64,000 bases of DNA from NCBI RefSeq assembly GCF_963576675.1, contig NC_088918.1, positions 47,215,501 through 47,279,500 on the forward strand, written 5' to 3'. Position numbers and translations under genes: made by a program. Shown in pieces: positions 1 through 9,553 of the stretch. Every line of letters begins with the position of its first letter. Positions within the stretch are counted from its first letter, which is position 1. The notes under the pieces were generated by a model. The model had not been told where the DNA came from. It ran no database searches and saw nothing but the letters and a program-made list of their open reading frames with translations. Source of the stretch: Euphorbia lathyris. Its lineage: Eukaryota; Streptophyta; Magnoliopsida; Malpighiales; Euphorbiaceae.

Positions 1-138
1 AACTTAAAAATTGGTCCGGACAAAAATGGAGTATACAAAGTAGACCGAGATACCCATTTTGGCGGGTTTATTATAAAAAAAATAAAAAATAAGGATAGAG
101 ATGAGTGTTTGCGGTTCCCCGCTCCTGTTTGATTTTCA

Positions 139-606
139 ATTGAAGTGTTTCGGAATGACTTTGACCGGCCATTCTCCGGGATGGATGATTTTGATTGGAT
201 GATTGTGTGTAGCTGGAACGCTTGAAGTGTTTTGGAATGACTTTGACCGGCCATTCTCCGGGATGGATGGTTTTGATTGGGTGATTGTGTGTAGCTGAAA
301 CGTTTGAAGTGTTTTGGAATGACTTTGACCTGCCATTCTCCGGGATGGATGCTTTTGATTGGGTGACTGTGTGTAGCTGAAACGCTTGAAGTGTTTTGGA
401 ATGACTTTGACCGGCCATTCTCCGGGATGGATGATTTTGATTGGATGATTGTGTGTAGCTGAAACGCTTGAAGTGTTTTGGAATGGCTTTGACCGTCCAT
501 TCTTCGGGATGGATGATTTTAATTGGATGATTGTGTGTAGCTAGAACGCTTGAAGTGTTTTGGAATGACTTTGATCGGCCATTCTCCGGGATGGATGGTT
601 TTGAGT
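139..606. repeat. 82-bp tandem array, about six copies
   Basis: The core GGAATGACTTTGACC recurs near 152, 234, 316, 398, 480 and 562, a constant 82-bp step. Each unit reads on through CATTCTCCGGGATGG and a TGTGTGTAGCTG segment. Copies differ by a few substitutions. Short open frames on the minus strand are by-products of the repeat. A relic of the 32-bp GCGGCTCCCCGC unit found at 1500-1815 precedes it near 108-138. Confidence 0.95.
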
Positions 607-1490
607 GGAATCCTTTCGCCTGGACGTTGTGACTGTCTGTCCTGCTGTTTGGACTGCTACAACAGTCACGTCCTGCTACTTAGACATTTGTGTCGCTGAG
701 CCCTGCTACTTAGACGCTTTGACTGCACCCTGCTGCATAGGTACGGTGGCTGTCTGTCCTGCTGTTTGGACTGCTACAACAGCCACATGCTGCTTTGAGA
801 CGTTTTCGTCGATCCGCCCTGACACTTTGACTACACCCTGCTGCTTAGATGCGGTGGCTGTCTGTCCTGCTGTTTGGACTGCTACGACTGCCACACCTTG
901 TTGCAAACATGTTTTCGTCGCCACGCCCTGCTGCTTAGACGCTTTGACTGCACCCTGCTGCTTAGATGCGATGGTTGTCTGTCCTGCTTTTTGGACTGCT
1001 ACAACAACCACATGTTGCTTCAAGATGTTTTCGTCAATGTGTCAGGCTGCTTGGGCACCTCGAATGCACCATGCTACTTAGATGCGATGGCTGTCTGTCC
1101 TGCTGTTTGGACTGCTACAACAGCCACACCTTGTTGCAAACATGTTTTCGTCGCCACGTCCTGCTGCTTAGACGCTTTGACTGCACCCTACTGCTTAGAT
1201 GCGATGGTTGTCTGTCCTGCTTTTTGGACTGCTACAACAACCACATGTTGCTTCAAGATGTTTTCGTCGATGGGCCATGCTTAAACGGTTCGGCTGCACC
1301 CTGCTACTTAGATGCGGTGGCTATCTGTCCTGCTGTTTGGACTGCTACGATAGCCACGTCTTGTTGCGAACATGTTTTCGTCGTCACGTCCTGCTACTTA
1401 GACGCTTTGACTGCACCCTGCTGCTTAGATGATGTGACTGTCTGTCCTGCTATTTGGACTGCTACGACAACCACATGGTTGTAAACATGT
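607..1490. repeat. 117-bp tandem array, about eight copies
   Basis: The motif CTGTCTGTCCTGCTGTTTGG recurs near 633, 750, 858, 975, 1091, 1208, 1321 and 1438, with steps of 108-117 bp. Each unit also holds internal sub-repeats of a TGCTGCTTAGA type. Because 117 is a multiple of three, several frames stay open on both strands and encode cysteine-rich repeats. I treat these as artefacts, since there is no start context or non-repeat domain. Confidence 0.93.
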
Positions 1491-1499
1491 TTTGAGTGT

Positions 1500-1815
1500 T
1501 TAGAGCGGCTCCCCGCGATTGGTTTGAGTTCTGTGAGCGGCTCCCCACAACTTGTTTGAGTTCTGTGAGCGGCTCCCCGCAAATTGGTTTGAGTTTTGTG
1601 AGCGGCTCCCCGCAAAAGGTGTGAGTTCTGTGAGCGGCTCCCCGCAAATTGGTTTGAGTTTTGTGAGCGGCTCCCCGCAAAAGGTGTGAGTTTTGTGAGC
1701 GGCTCCCCGCAACTTGTTTGAGTTTTGTGAGCGGCTCCCCGCAAATTGGTATGAGTTCTGTGAGCGGCTCCCCGCAAATGGTGTGAGTTTTCTGAGCGGC
1801 TCCCCGCAAAATGTT
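1500..1815. repeat. 32-33-bp tandem array, ten copies
   Basis: GCGGCTCCCC recurs near 1505, 1537, 1569, 1602, 1634, 1667, 1699, 1731, 1764 and 1796. The unit alternates CCGCAAATTGGTTTGAG and CCGCAAAAGGTGTGAG types. The resulting minus-strand open frames (RGAAHKTQT-like repeats) are artefacts of periodicity. Confidence 0.95.
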
Positions 1816-1959
1816 CATTGGATGTAGATAGTGTTTTGCTGATTTTTCAATTTGGGTTGATTTTGCTGGGGATTCTCTGGATTTTCAGTTTTAGCTTCTG
1901 TGGCAATGGTTCTAAAGTTCGTGCCATGATGGATGAACTCTCTGTTATTGTTAGGTTGA

Positions 1960-2160
1960 GTGGAATGGCTTGAGAATGTTCGTTCTTCGTTTTGAATGGC
2001 TTTGAGATTGGGCCTTCTCCAGTTTTGAATGCTCTGAGACTAAGCATCCTCCAGTTTGAACGACTTTGAGAGACCTTCTTTAGTTTCGAATGATTTGAGA
2101 CTGCTCATTCTACAGTTTTGAATGCTTTGAGACTGAGCATCCTCCTCCAGTTTTTTTTTT
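1960..2160. repeat. Degenerate ~32-bp tandem array
   Basis: Variants of TTGAATGCTTTGAGACTGAGC followed by CCTCCAG repeat about every 30-33 bp (near 1992, 2025, 2056, 2085, 2118). The core GAATGNCTTTGA plus CTTCTCC resembles the core of the 82-bp unit at 139-606, so the two arrays are probably related. A T-run and a further AGCTCCCCG relic follow at 2150-2190. Confidence 0.8.
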
Positions 2161-2189
2161 GAGTGACGACAGCTCCCCGTATCCTTTTG

Positions 2190-3501
2190 AAGATGAGTTA
2201 TACTTGTGATTACCTGTCAAGGCTTCTCGTGTTTCTGCAAAAACTCAACAGCTGTACACTATAAAATTGGTGAATGCATACATAATATGTTTTTTTTGGA
2301 TGATTTTTTTTATTTGAAAAGAAGTTTTTGAGGTTTTCTTTGTTCTTTTTGAGTTTTTTTTTTTTGAGAAACATGAGTTTTTTCTTTTGGGAATTTTCAT
2401 GATTTTTTTATGCATGATTGATTGCTCATGGAATGCAAATTTGTTGTGCCAAATATTTATGATGAATGAATGGATGGGCTCACTTGACAAGGGGAGGAAT
2501 TTTTCAAATTCAATCCTTTGGAGGTACAAACTTTTTGCGAAGCACTTAATGGATATTGGAAGGGAAGGATTATTTTAAAGATGGAAGCATGAAAATGATG
2601 CATTTGAAATGACATGCAATAAATGCTTGTAATGAAATGACCAGTTAAGGCATGATATGCTTGCAGTGAGAAAAATGCTTTGAGGAATACTTAATGAAAA
2701 ATGCAATTGAGTGCAAAAATGACTTTTTGTGATTTTCTGTTTGAAATTTGTTTATTTATGAAAATATCATGAAAGATATGAAATCATCAATGAGAGTTTT
2801 TTTTTTTTGAAATTTTCATGATATGATTTGATGATTTTTTTTATGCTCGTGAAAACATTGAGATGATGCCTTTTATATATATATAAAAAAAATTATGAGA
2901 GAAAAAAATGATGTTGAAACTGTGGATGATATGATAATACTTTTTGAAAACTCTCGAGGAAAATGATGATGAAAACATTAATGCGATATAATGTTTTTTC
3001 GTTTTTTTTAATATGAATGCAGTATGCTGGAAATATGCTCGAAAATTTTGTGAAATCATTATGAAAGGTGCTATGAAAAATAATGATAAGGAAGAAGTTT
3101 TTTTTTCTTGTCATTTTTTTTCCATTCGGCTTATTTATAATATGTAACCCGAGAGAGATCGGTGCTTCGTTTCGGAAAATTTGGCTTCATTTGATCAGAA
3201 CTCTGTGGTTTTAGACCTGAATAATACATTGACAAATGGTCTTGTAGTCAATCATCATGACCTTGCTTCGGCTCACTGATCAATTTTTTCTGAATCTTCG
3301 CTATTTTTGGGGATATTTAGCGCATGTGCAATCTGAGAGAGATCAAACTGCTTCTCAGGATCTTCAGCTTCATTTGTTTAAGATTCAATGGTCCTGCCTT
3401 TGTCTCTCAGCCAACCATCTGATTTTTGGCATTTTCGCAAAGACTAATCAGTTTTTCTAAATCTTGGCTATCTCCGTTGATATTCGAAGCCCATGACTTT
3501 T
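2190..3501. other. AT-rich non-coding stretch, nothing recognised
   Basis: Homopolymer-rich (long T and A runs) sequence with several ATGAAATG-like segments. Open frames here are short and low-complexity. I see no domain, splice pattern or RNA gene. The last ~270 bp resemble a diverged first unit of the 240-bp repeat that follows. Confidence 0.5.
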
Positions 3502-4175
3502 GAAGATTATGGTTCTTTATAACCATCTCAAATGAAGGTACCATGCCCCCAATGTTCTCCATTCTCGGTTTCAACATTACTAATGTCTATATCTGAATGA
3601 TTTGGTGCTGAGGAAGCCAATCTGGTTGCCCCCCCAGAAAACTCTGTATGAACATGCTCAAACAACGGAGTGATATCTCAGTATCTCATTGTTCAGACAT
3701 TGATTGACACCTCCGAAGATGTTTCGCTCTTAAGGCTTGCGAAGATTATGGTTCTTTATAACCATTTTATGTGAAGGTCTCATGCCCCCAATGTTTTCCA
3801 TTCTCAGTTTTAGCTTTACTGATGTCTCTGGATGATAAATTTGGTGTGGAGGAAGCTAAACTGGTTGCCCCCCTAGCAAAATTCTGAGTGAATACGCTCA
3901 AAGATCGGAGCAGTATGTTGGTATCTCATTGCTCAGACATTGGTTGACACCTCTGAGGATGTTCCGCTCTCAAGGCTTGCGAAGATTATGGTTCTTTATA
4001 ACCATGAAGGTATCATGCCCCAACATTTTCTATTCTCGGTTTCAGAATTACCGATGTCTCTAGCTGATGAATTTGGTGCCGAGGAAGCCAATCTGGTTGC
4101 CCCCCAGAAACTCTGCATGAACATGCTCAAACATCGGAGCATTATCTTGGCATCCCTTTCTCTTTTTTGTTTTTT
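3502..4175. repeat. 240-bp tandem repeat, about 2.8 copies
   Basis: GAAGATTATGGTTCTTTATA recurs at 3502, 3741 and 3981. Each unit then contains CATGCCCC, a GAGGAAGC segment with a GTTGCCCCCC run, and AACATGCTCAAA. The last unit is incomplete. No convincing coding content. Confidence 0.88.
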
Positions 4176-4413
4176 CATCTTTTATCTATTCTTTTTGAGA
4201 TATGAGTGGCTAAAATGAGTGGCTTAGATAATGAAGCCATCAAAAGCTCTAATGACCGCGAAGATTTCACTGCTTAACACGTCCACTTGCGATGTTTTCT
4301 CTTTTGATTCTCAAGTATTTTCCAGTAGCAACACCTTGGTTGCCCCCCATTTGTGTTCTACATCTTCGTTTTCTTGGCAATGAGGTCAGTGATCTTTATT
4401 GGTGGACCTCATA

Positions 4414-4625
4414 ATTCCCCCCGGATTCATCTATCCATGCTTAGACTGATGATATGAGGATTTTCTGTTGGTGGCATTTCCACAATTGCCCCCCGGATTT
4501 GTCTGTTTGTGCTTAGATTGACAACATGGCAATTTTCTCTTGGCAGTGTTTCCACAATTGCCCCCTCAGATTTGTTCATGTTCAGATATGACTGAATGTG
4601 TGATGCTAAGGAGATCAATCTTGTT
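4414..4625. repeat. 72-bp tandem repeat, about three copies
   Basis: Units start at CACAATTGCCCCC-type motifs near 4414, 4485 and 4557 and contain GTGCTTAGATTGA-like and ATTTTCT-like segments. Like the neighbouring 240-bp repeat, each unit carries a run of C residues, suggesting the arrays arose in one element. Confidence 0.8.
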
Positions 4626-5398
4626 TCCCCCAGACTTTTTGACGTTTTTGCTATTGATACATTCCCCTTTTCTTTTCAATTCCTCATCTAGCTTCATTGA
4701 GCTGTTTTTTCACGGACATTGAAACTGAGATTTCCTTTTGGACTCCTCGTCTTGAAAGGTATCCACTGGAGCATCTGAATTTTTGAATCACCAATTCATT
4801 CATACAGGGGGTCGGGACTCCATCTCGACCTTCGCTTCAGGAATCAAGGGTGATTCACTGGATAAAAAAAAATCTAGTCAAAGATGATGATCTTCTATCA
4901 TAATCATGTTGGCTTTGAGCCTTCAGAATTTATCTGCTTAATCAACATCGTTGCTGAGGGTAATTTTGAAAGATTCTGAACTTGCTGTATATGATTGACC
5001 CTTGCGAGAAGAGTTTTCTCTTTGAATAACGATGGAAAATCCTTATGATCGCCTGAAGAGGAGATATTGTTTCTCGCTGCTCAACGTATCCATTTTGATT
5101 GCATCTTTGATTGCATCTGATCATATGAATTTCTAGGTAGATTATCAAGATTAAGTCAAGTTTGAAAATGAAACTACCATATGCTTATTTTTCATATTCC
5201 TCTCCACTAATGTAGACCGACTTCATGACTAGGGATCAAAAGGTCTTTTTAGGTTGAGGGTAATAGTGGTGGAAAAGGCTTGGAAAACCAGTTGAATTGG
5301 TCAATATTTGTCTGTCACGAGGAGATTTATGTGCTCTAACTCGGATGATTTGACCGGATCGTCTTATGACTCTATGTTCCTTGACTTGCCTTAATTTT
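4626..5398. other. Non-coding stretch, nothing recognised
   Basis: Mixed-composition sequence without a long open frame or recognised motif. It lies between two tandem arrays and probably belongs to the same unclassified repeat. Confidence 0.4.
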
Positions 5399-5399
5399 T

Positions 5400-5645
5400 G
5401 CCTAGATTGAGGTTTTCAACCTAGCAGGCCTTTTTTTTACCCTTTCTTTTGCCTAGACCGCCCTTGTGGGGTTTTCGATCTAGCGGGTTTTTTTTATTTT
5501 TTTTACCCTTTCTTTTGCCTAGACCACCCTTGTGGGGTTTTCGATCTAGCGGGTTCTTTTCTTTTTCCTTTGCCCTATTTTTGCCTAGACCGCCCTTGTG
5601 GGATTTTTGATCTAGCGAGTTTTTTTTCTTTTTGTTTTAGCTGCA
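5400..5645. repeat. 66-bp tandem repeat, about four copies
   Basis: GCCTAGACCGCCCTTGTGGG followed by TTTTCGATCTAGCGGG and a T-rich tract recurs at 5451, 5517 and 5583, with a diverged copy at 5400. The inner CCTAGA and TCTAG parts are partly self-complementary. Confidence 0.9.
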
Positions 5646-5777
5646 TTGACATTGTATTGCAGCATCTTAGAACATCGCTTCTATTGACCTGGTATTGGTC
5701 ACTTTGAAGGAATATTGATTGTATGACTTTCGATCATCCTTCAGTCAACTGGTTTTCTTGTAGGAAAAGTGAGAATT

Positions 5778-6296
5778 TGGCAAAACGGGGGAGACAAGTA
5801 AAGGAGGAACTCAGCCTCAGCCTGCAGGTACTGCGTTTGGAAGCAAAGGAAAAGGCATTGCTTATGTTGATCCCTCGGCTCAAAGAAAGAAGAAGTAAAA
5901 CTAGCTAGTCTGTGTCTAGAGACTTAGCATCATATCCTGATTCCTGTTTTTGTTGTCTACTGTTTAGGTTAATATTTTTTGTTGTTGTTATGGTTTAATC
6001 TAATATCACAAGTATCAGTTTTCTTCCTGATCTGACTAATCAAGTTTGAACAAACGAATCAAAAAGGTTAAACTCATTAATACTAAAAACTGAGAGACAA
6101 CATCCTTCCAAAACTGGTCAGTACACACAAATGTCTTAAGTCTAATCAAATTAGATCTTGGAAGGTTTAGAATAAAATTAAAAACAAAAATGTATGCAAC
6201 CCTTACGGGGGAGTCATATCAAAAATATCAATCATGGGGCAACTTATAACTGAGTTCCATAATTATGTATTTTGCCAACATCAAAATGGGGGAGTT
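5778..6296 (+). repeat. Duplicate of the element's 3' internal end, upstream of the 5' LTR
   Basis: This segment matches 16095-16613 base for base except one C/T difference that I could see (near 5837 against 16154). It carries the end of the third ORF, the downstream untranslated part and three GGGGGAG-type polypurine tracts. The match begins abruptly eight bases before the first of these tracts. A normal 5' LTR would be flanked here by host DNA. Confidence 0.92.
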
Positions 6297-7697
6297 TGTT
6301 GAAACACCTTTCCACAAGATTTTGATTTGACAAAATCATCCATGATTAAGAGGCAATTAAATTTAGATGCTTTGATTTAATTGTACTAATATATTTGTTA
6401 AATTTTGAGTGCAAAAATATATAAAATAAAGACAGGTCAAAAGTCAGCATAAATGAAGCTGAGTAGAAACGGAACTCAACATGACAGAATAGAAGCTGAG
6501 TGGAGTTAAAATTCAGAAGCAAAACGAAGCTGACTAAAGTTGAAGACTTCTTCAGGAGCGGTTAAACAGAACGGAGCTGAACTTGAAGGAACTCAGCATG
6601 AACGTTGAACATTCGAAAAAACGAAGCTGAGTAACAGTCAGGACAGCATGAAGGATCCGTTCACTAAAAGACAAAGTCTGCCAATCTTCTGCACCAATAA
6701 TTGGAACCTCGAAGACACCTAAAAGACTAATTCCAAGAGTCATGGGACGTTGGATTATTGGAAACAGACAACTGGCACAAACAGACAAACCAGATGCTAG
6801 AAGATAAACCTGACACCTGAAGAAAACAGAGAAAGGGAATGGAGGTGCAGTCTGAAGCTTTCCAGAAATTGTTCCCCAAAAGAGCCGTTTTGATGTTAAC
6901 GGTTAGGACATTTCAAAACGATCAAATCTACAGATTTCCTTCTATAAAAGGACAATCGAAAAACTTGGATAATCACTGAAGCATCGAAAGAAAAATACAA
7001 GAGAGAAAGTTTCAAAAGCACTCAAATACAAAAAGAATCTTACACCGACTTTTCTATTCTATGTGTAAATGCTAGATTGATTTGTAATCATCTAAAGTGT
7101 TCTTTAGTTCAAAAAGAACAAATCTATGATCAATAGGAATATTGAGAGAGTAAAGCTGAGTGCTTGGTTGTAAGCATTTCAGTGGTAAAGAAATCTAGGT
7201 GCTGGGTTGTAGCACTTAGTAGGAGTTGAGTAGACGAATAGAGGAAGGTACTCTTGCATATTCAACTGCCTTGTAATCGGTTTGTGCTCTACCTTTAAAG
7301 AGCTCAATATTGGATTCAAAAATCCCGGAGGACTCTGGGGACTGGATGTAGGCAGAGAGGCCGAACCAGGATAAGTGATACTGAGTAATTTCTAAACTCT
7401 CTCTTATAATTGCATGTGTTGTTTACGTTATTTACTCAGCATATAAATTGTCTAAAGCTGATCTTGAGTAAGTAAGTGGTGCTGAGTTAGAAGCTGACAT
7501 CTAAGAGTGTCAATTCTCAACTCACAAGAAAACAACTTTAGTCAACATTTGACTAAAGCTGTCTTCAAACATATCTCACCAAGCTGACCATAAGCTGAGT
7601 TAATAAACTCTTAAAATAACTTCCAGTCAGCTTAATTAAAACGCGAAATTATAATAGTTCCTAACCCCCCATTGGAACTAATTACCAGGGACCAACA
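6297..7697 (+). repeat. 5' LTR, 1401 bp
   Basis: It begins TGTTGAAACACC and ends GGGACCAACA, so TG...CA with a 5-bp inverted terminal repeat (TGTTG/CAACA). It is followed two bases later by the primer binding site. Against the 3' LTR I see three transitions and one 3-bp indel. A TATA box lies at 6943-6949. Confidence 0.95.
6943..6949 (+). promoter_or_regulatory. LTR TATA box
   Basis: TATAAAA inside the LTR, preceded by a pyrimidine-rich stretch. The same box is at 17260-17266 in the 3' LTR. Transcription would be expected to start about 30 bp downstream; that is inference. Confidence 0.7.
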
Positions 7698-7699
7698 AG

Positions 7700-7711
7700 T
7701 GGTATCAGAGC
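7700..7711 (+). other. Primer binding site for initiator tRNA-Met
   Basis: TGGTATCAGAGC, the usual plant LTR-element site complementary to the 3' end of initiator tRNA-Met, two bases after the LTR end. Confidence 0.95.
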
Positions 7712-7759
7712 TTAAGCTCACTACTCAAAGATTTAACAATCTTGAGCTGATCCCGAAAA

Positions 7760-9553
7760 ATGGGTGAGAATAGCACTCGGTTCCTTCCAGGAAACCAAAC
7801 AACACAGATACTCCCTGAGGGACTGTCAATCACTAGACCTCCCCTATTCTTTGGGTCAAATTATACATTCTGGAAGAATAGGATGAAAAACTTTATTCAA
7901 GCCACAAACATGAGTGCATGGCTTGCAATTGTTCAAGGTCCACATGTGCCATACAAAACTGTTAACGATGAGAAAATTGTTAAAAGTGAGGCTGAATGGA
8001 CAGAGGATGACCTCAGAAAATTACAAAATAATGCTTCGGCTATAAATATGCTTCACTGTGCGTTAGATGCTGCAGAATACAATAAGATTTCAGGTTGTGA
8101 GTCAGCACAGGAGATTTGGAAAAAGCTTGAAGTAACCTATGAAGGCACAAGCAAAGTTAAGGATTCTAAAGTCAATCAACATATGAGACTCTACGAGCTG
8201 TTTGAAATGAAGGAGAATGAAGACATATCAGAAATGAATGCAAGGTTCACAAACATTATAAATGAGCTAAAAAGGCTTGGAAAGAACTTCACTGAAGAAG
8301 AACAAGTGAAGAAAATTCTGAGAAGTCTGCCCAAGAGCTGGCAAGCAAAGAAAACAGCTGTAGAAGAAGCCCAAGACTTGACTACCTACAAATATGATGA
8401 GTTGATCGGATCCCTGCTGACCCATGAAATCTCTATGAAAAACTTTGAAGCCAAAGAGAAAGAAAAATCAGAAGACAAGAAACAAAAGTCACTTGTCATG
8501 AAAGCTGACTCAACTGAAGCAGAGTCAACTGATGATGAGGAATTGGCCATGTTCACCAGAAAGATGAAAAAGCTGTTCAGGAGAAATGATAGAAATAGCA
8601 AAAGGTCATTTAGAAGAAATGATAAGTATAAAGCTGAGTCAAGTGACAAGTACAAGAAGGACAACTTAAAGTCTGTCACATGTTTTGAGTGTCATCAAAC
8701 TGGGCACATCAAGTCAAGCTGTCCCAATCTCAAGAAAGAGAAGAAGGGAAGCAAAAAGGCTATGGTAGCCATATGGAGTGACAGTGACGAATCAACATCA
8801 TCTGAAGCTGAGCAAAATAAAACAGCCAACATATGCTTTATGGCGGATGATGGAGCTGACCAATCCCAATCTGAGCAAGCTGATCTTTCTGATGAAACTG
8901 ACCAGGAGGATCACAACAATGAGGTAACATCCTTACTCTTACTTAGAAAAGAAATGGTAAATGCCCTGAGTGACTTGTATACACTAACCAAAAAGTGTAA
9001 CAAAAAGATTAAGGCACTCAGCAGGCGTTGTGATGAGATTGAAGAGGTCAAGCTGAGTGACATCCGATATCTTCTCCAGGACAACTCTGACTTGCATACC
9101 AACATGCAAATCTTACATAAGTTTGTCACGGAGGTTCAATCTGAGTCAAAGAAACTTAGAAAGGATATCACAATGTTACAGAGTCAAGGGAAGGGCTCAA
9201 CTAGAAATAAACCCCATGCTGAGTACGCAAATACTAGTCAGCATAAGCAATTCACTCAATGTGAGTGTTGTGGAAAACGGGGACACACGAAGGGTATGTG
9301 TTGGAATAACAAGCGGTCTGTCCAATGTGACTTCTGCGGAAGAAAAGGGCACACCACAAAAGTATGTTGGCATGCCCAACACAATAATGCTGACCATACT
9401 CAGTTCAACCCACAAAGGGTACCTTTTTGTGATTTCTGTGGTAAGGCAGGTCATACCATAAAAGTATGCCGTCACAAGTTAAAATATGATTTTGCTCCTG
9501 TTTATACTAACAAGAAAGGACCCAAAAGAAATTGGGTACCTAAAAATGAATAG
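7760..9553 (+). CDS. Gag polyprotein (capsid and nucleocapsid), copia type
   Basis: 597 residues. The first ~230 residues form the UBN2/copia-type capsid region (FWKNRMKNFI, SAWLAIVQGP, CESAQEIWKKL, YDELIGSLLTHEIS). A CX2CX4HX4C knuckle starts near residue 308 (CFECHQTGHIKSSC) and three more near residues 501, 523 and 557, so there are four zinc knuckles, more than most copia Gags. Between them is an acidic stretch and a predicted coiled-coil-like segment (LRKEMVNALSDL to LRKDI). The ATG follows the primer site by about 50 bp. The ORF ends in TAG at 9551-9553 and the next frame-matched codon runs straight into pol. Role: assembly of the virus-like particle and RNA packaging. Confidence 0.93.
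   Translation: MGENSTRFLPGNQTTQILPEGLSITRPPLFFGSNYTFWKNRMKNFIQATNMSAWLAIVQGPHVPYKTVNDEKIVKSEAEWTEDDLRKLQNNASAINMLHCALDAAEYNKISGCESAQEIWKKLEVTYEGTSKVKDSKVNQHMRLYELFEMKENEDISEMNARFTNIINELKRLGKNFTEEEQVKKILRSLPKSWQAKKTAVEEAQDLTTYKYDELIGSLLTHEISMKNFEAKEKEKSEDKKQKSLVMKADSTEAESTDDEELAMFTRKMKKLFRRNDRNSKRSFRRNDKYKAESSDKYKKDNLKSVTCFECHQTGHIKSSCPNLKKEKKGSKKAMVAIWSDSDESTSSEAEQNKTANICFMADDGADQSQSEQADLSDETDQEDHNNEVTSLLLLRKEMVNALSDLYTLTKKCNKKIKALSRRCDEIEEVKLSDIRYLLQDNSDLHTNMQILHKFVTEVQSESKKLRKDITMLQSQGKGSTRNKPHAEYANTSQHKQFTQCECCGKRGHTKGMCWNNKRSVQCDFCGRKGHTTKVCWHAQHNNADHTQFNPQRVPFCDFCGKAGHTIKVCRHKLKYDFAPVYTNKKGPKRNWVPKNE

Noticed and set aside
605..1484. Cysteine-rich repeat proteins on both strands
   Set aside because: The 117-bp period is a multiple of three, so open frames appear in several frames by default; no start context, domain or non-repeat part.
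139..1815. CRISPR array
   Set aside because: Units are directly adjacent with no unique spacers, and the context is a plant genome.
1394..1818. RGAAHKTQT-type repeat protein on the minus strand
   Set aside because: Produced by the 32-33-bp array; overlapping frames are equally open.
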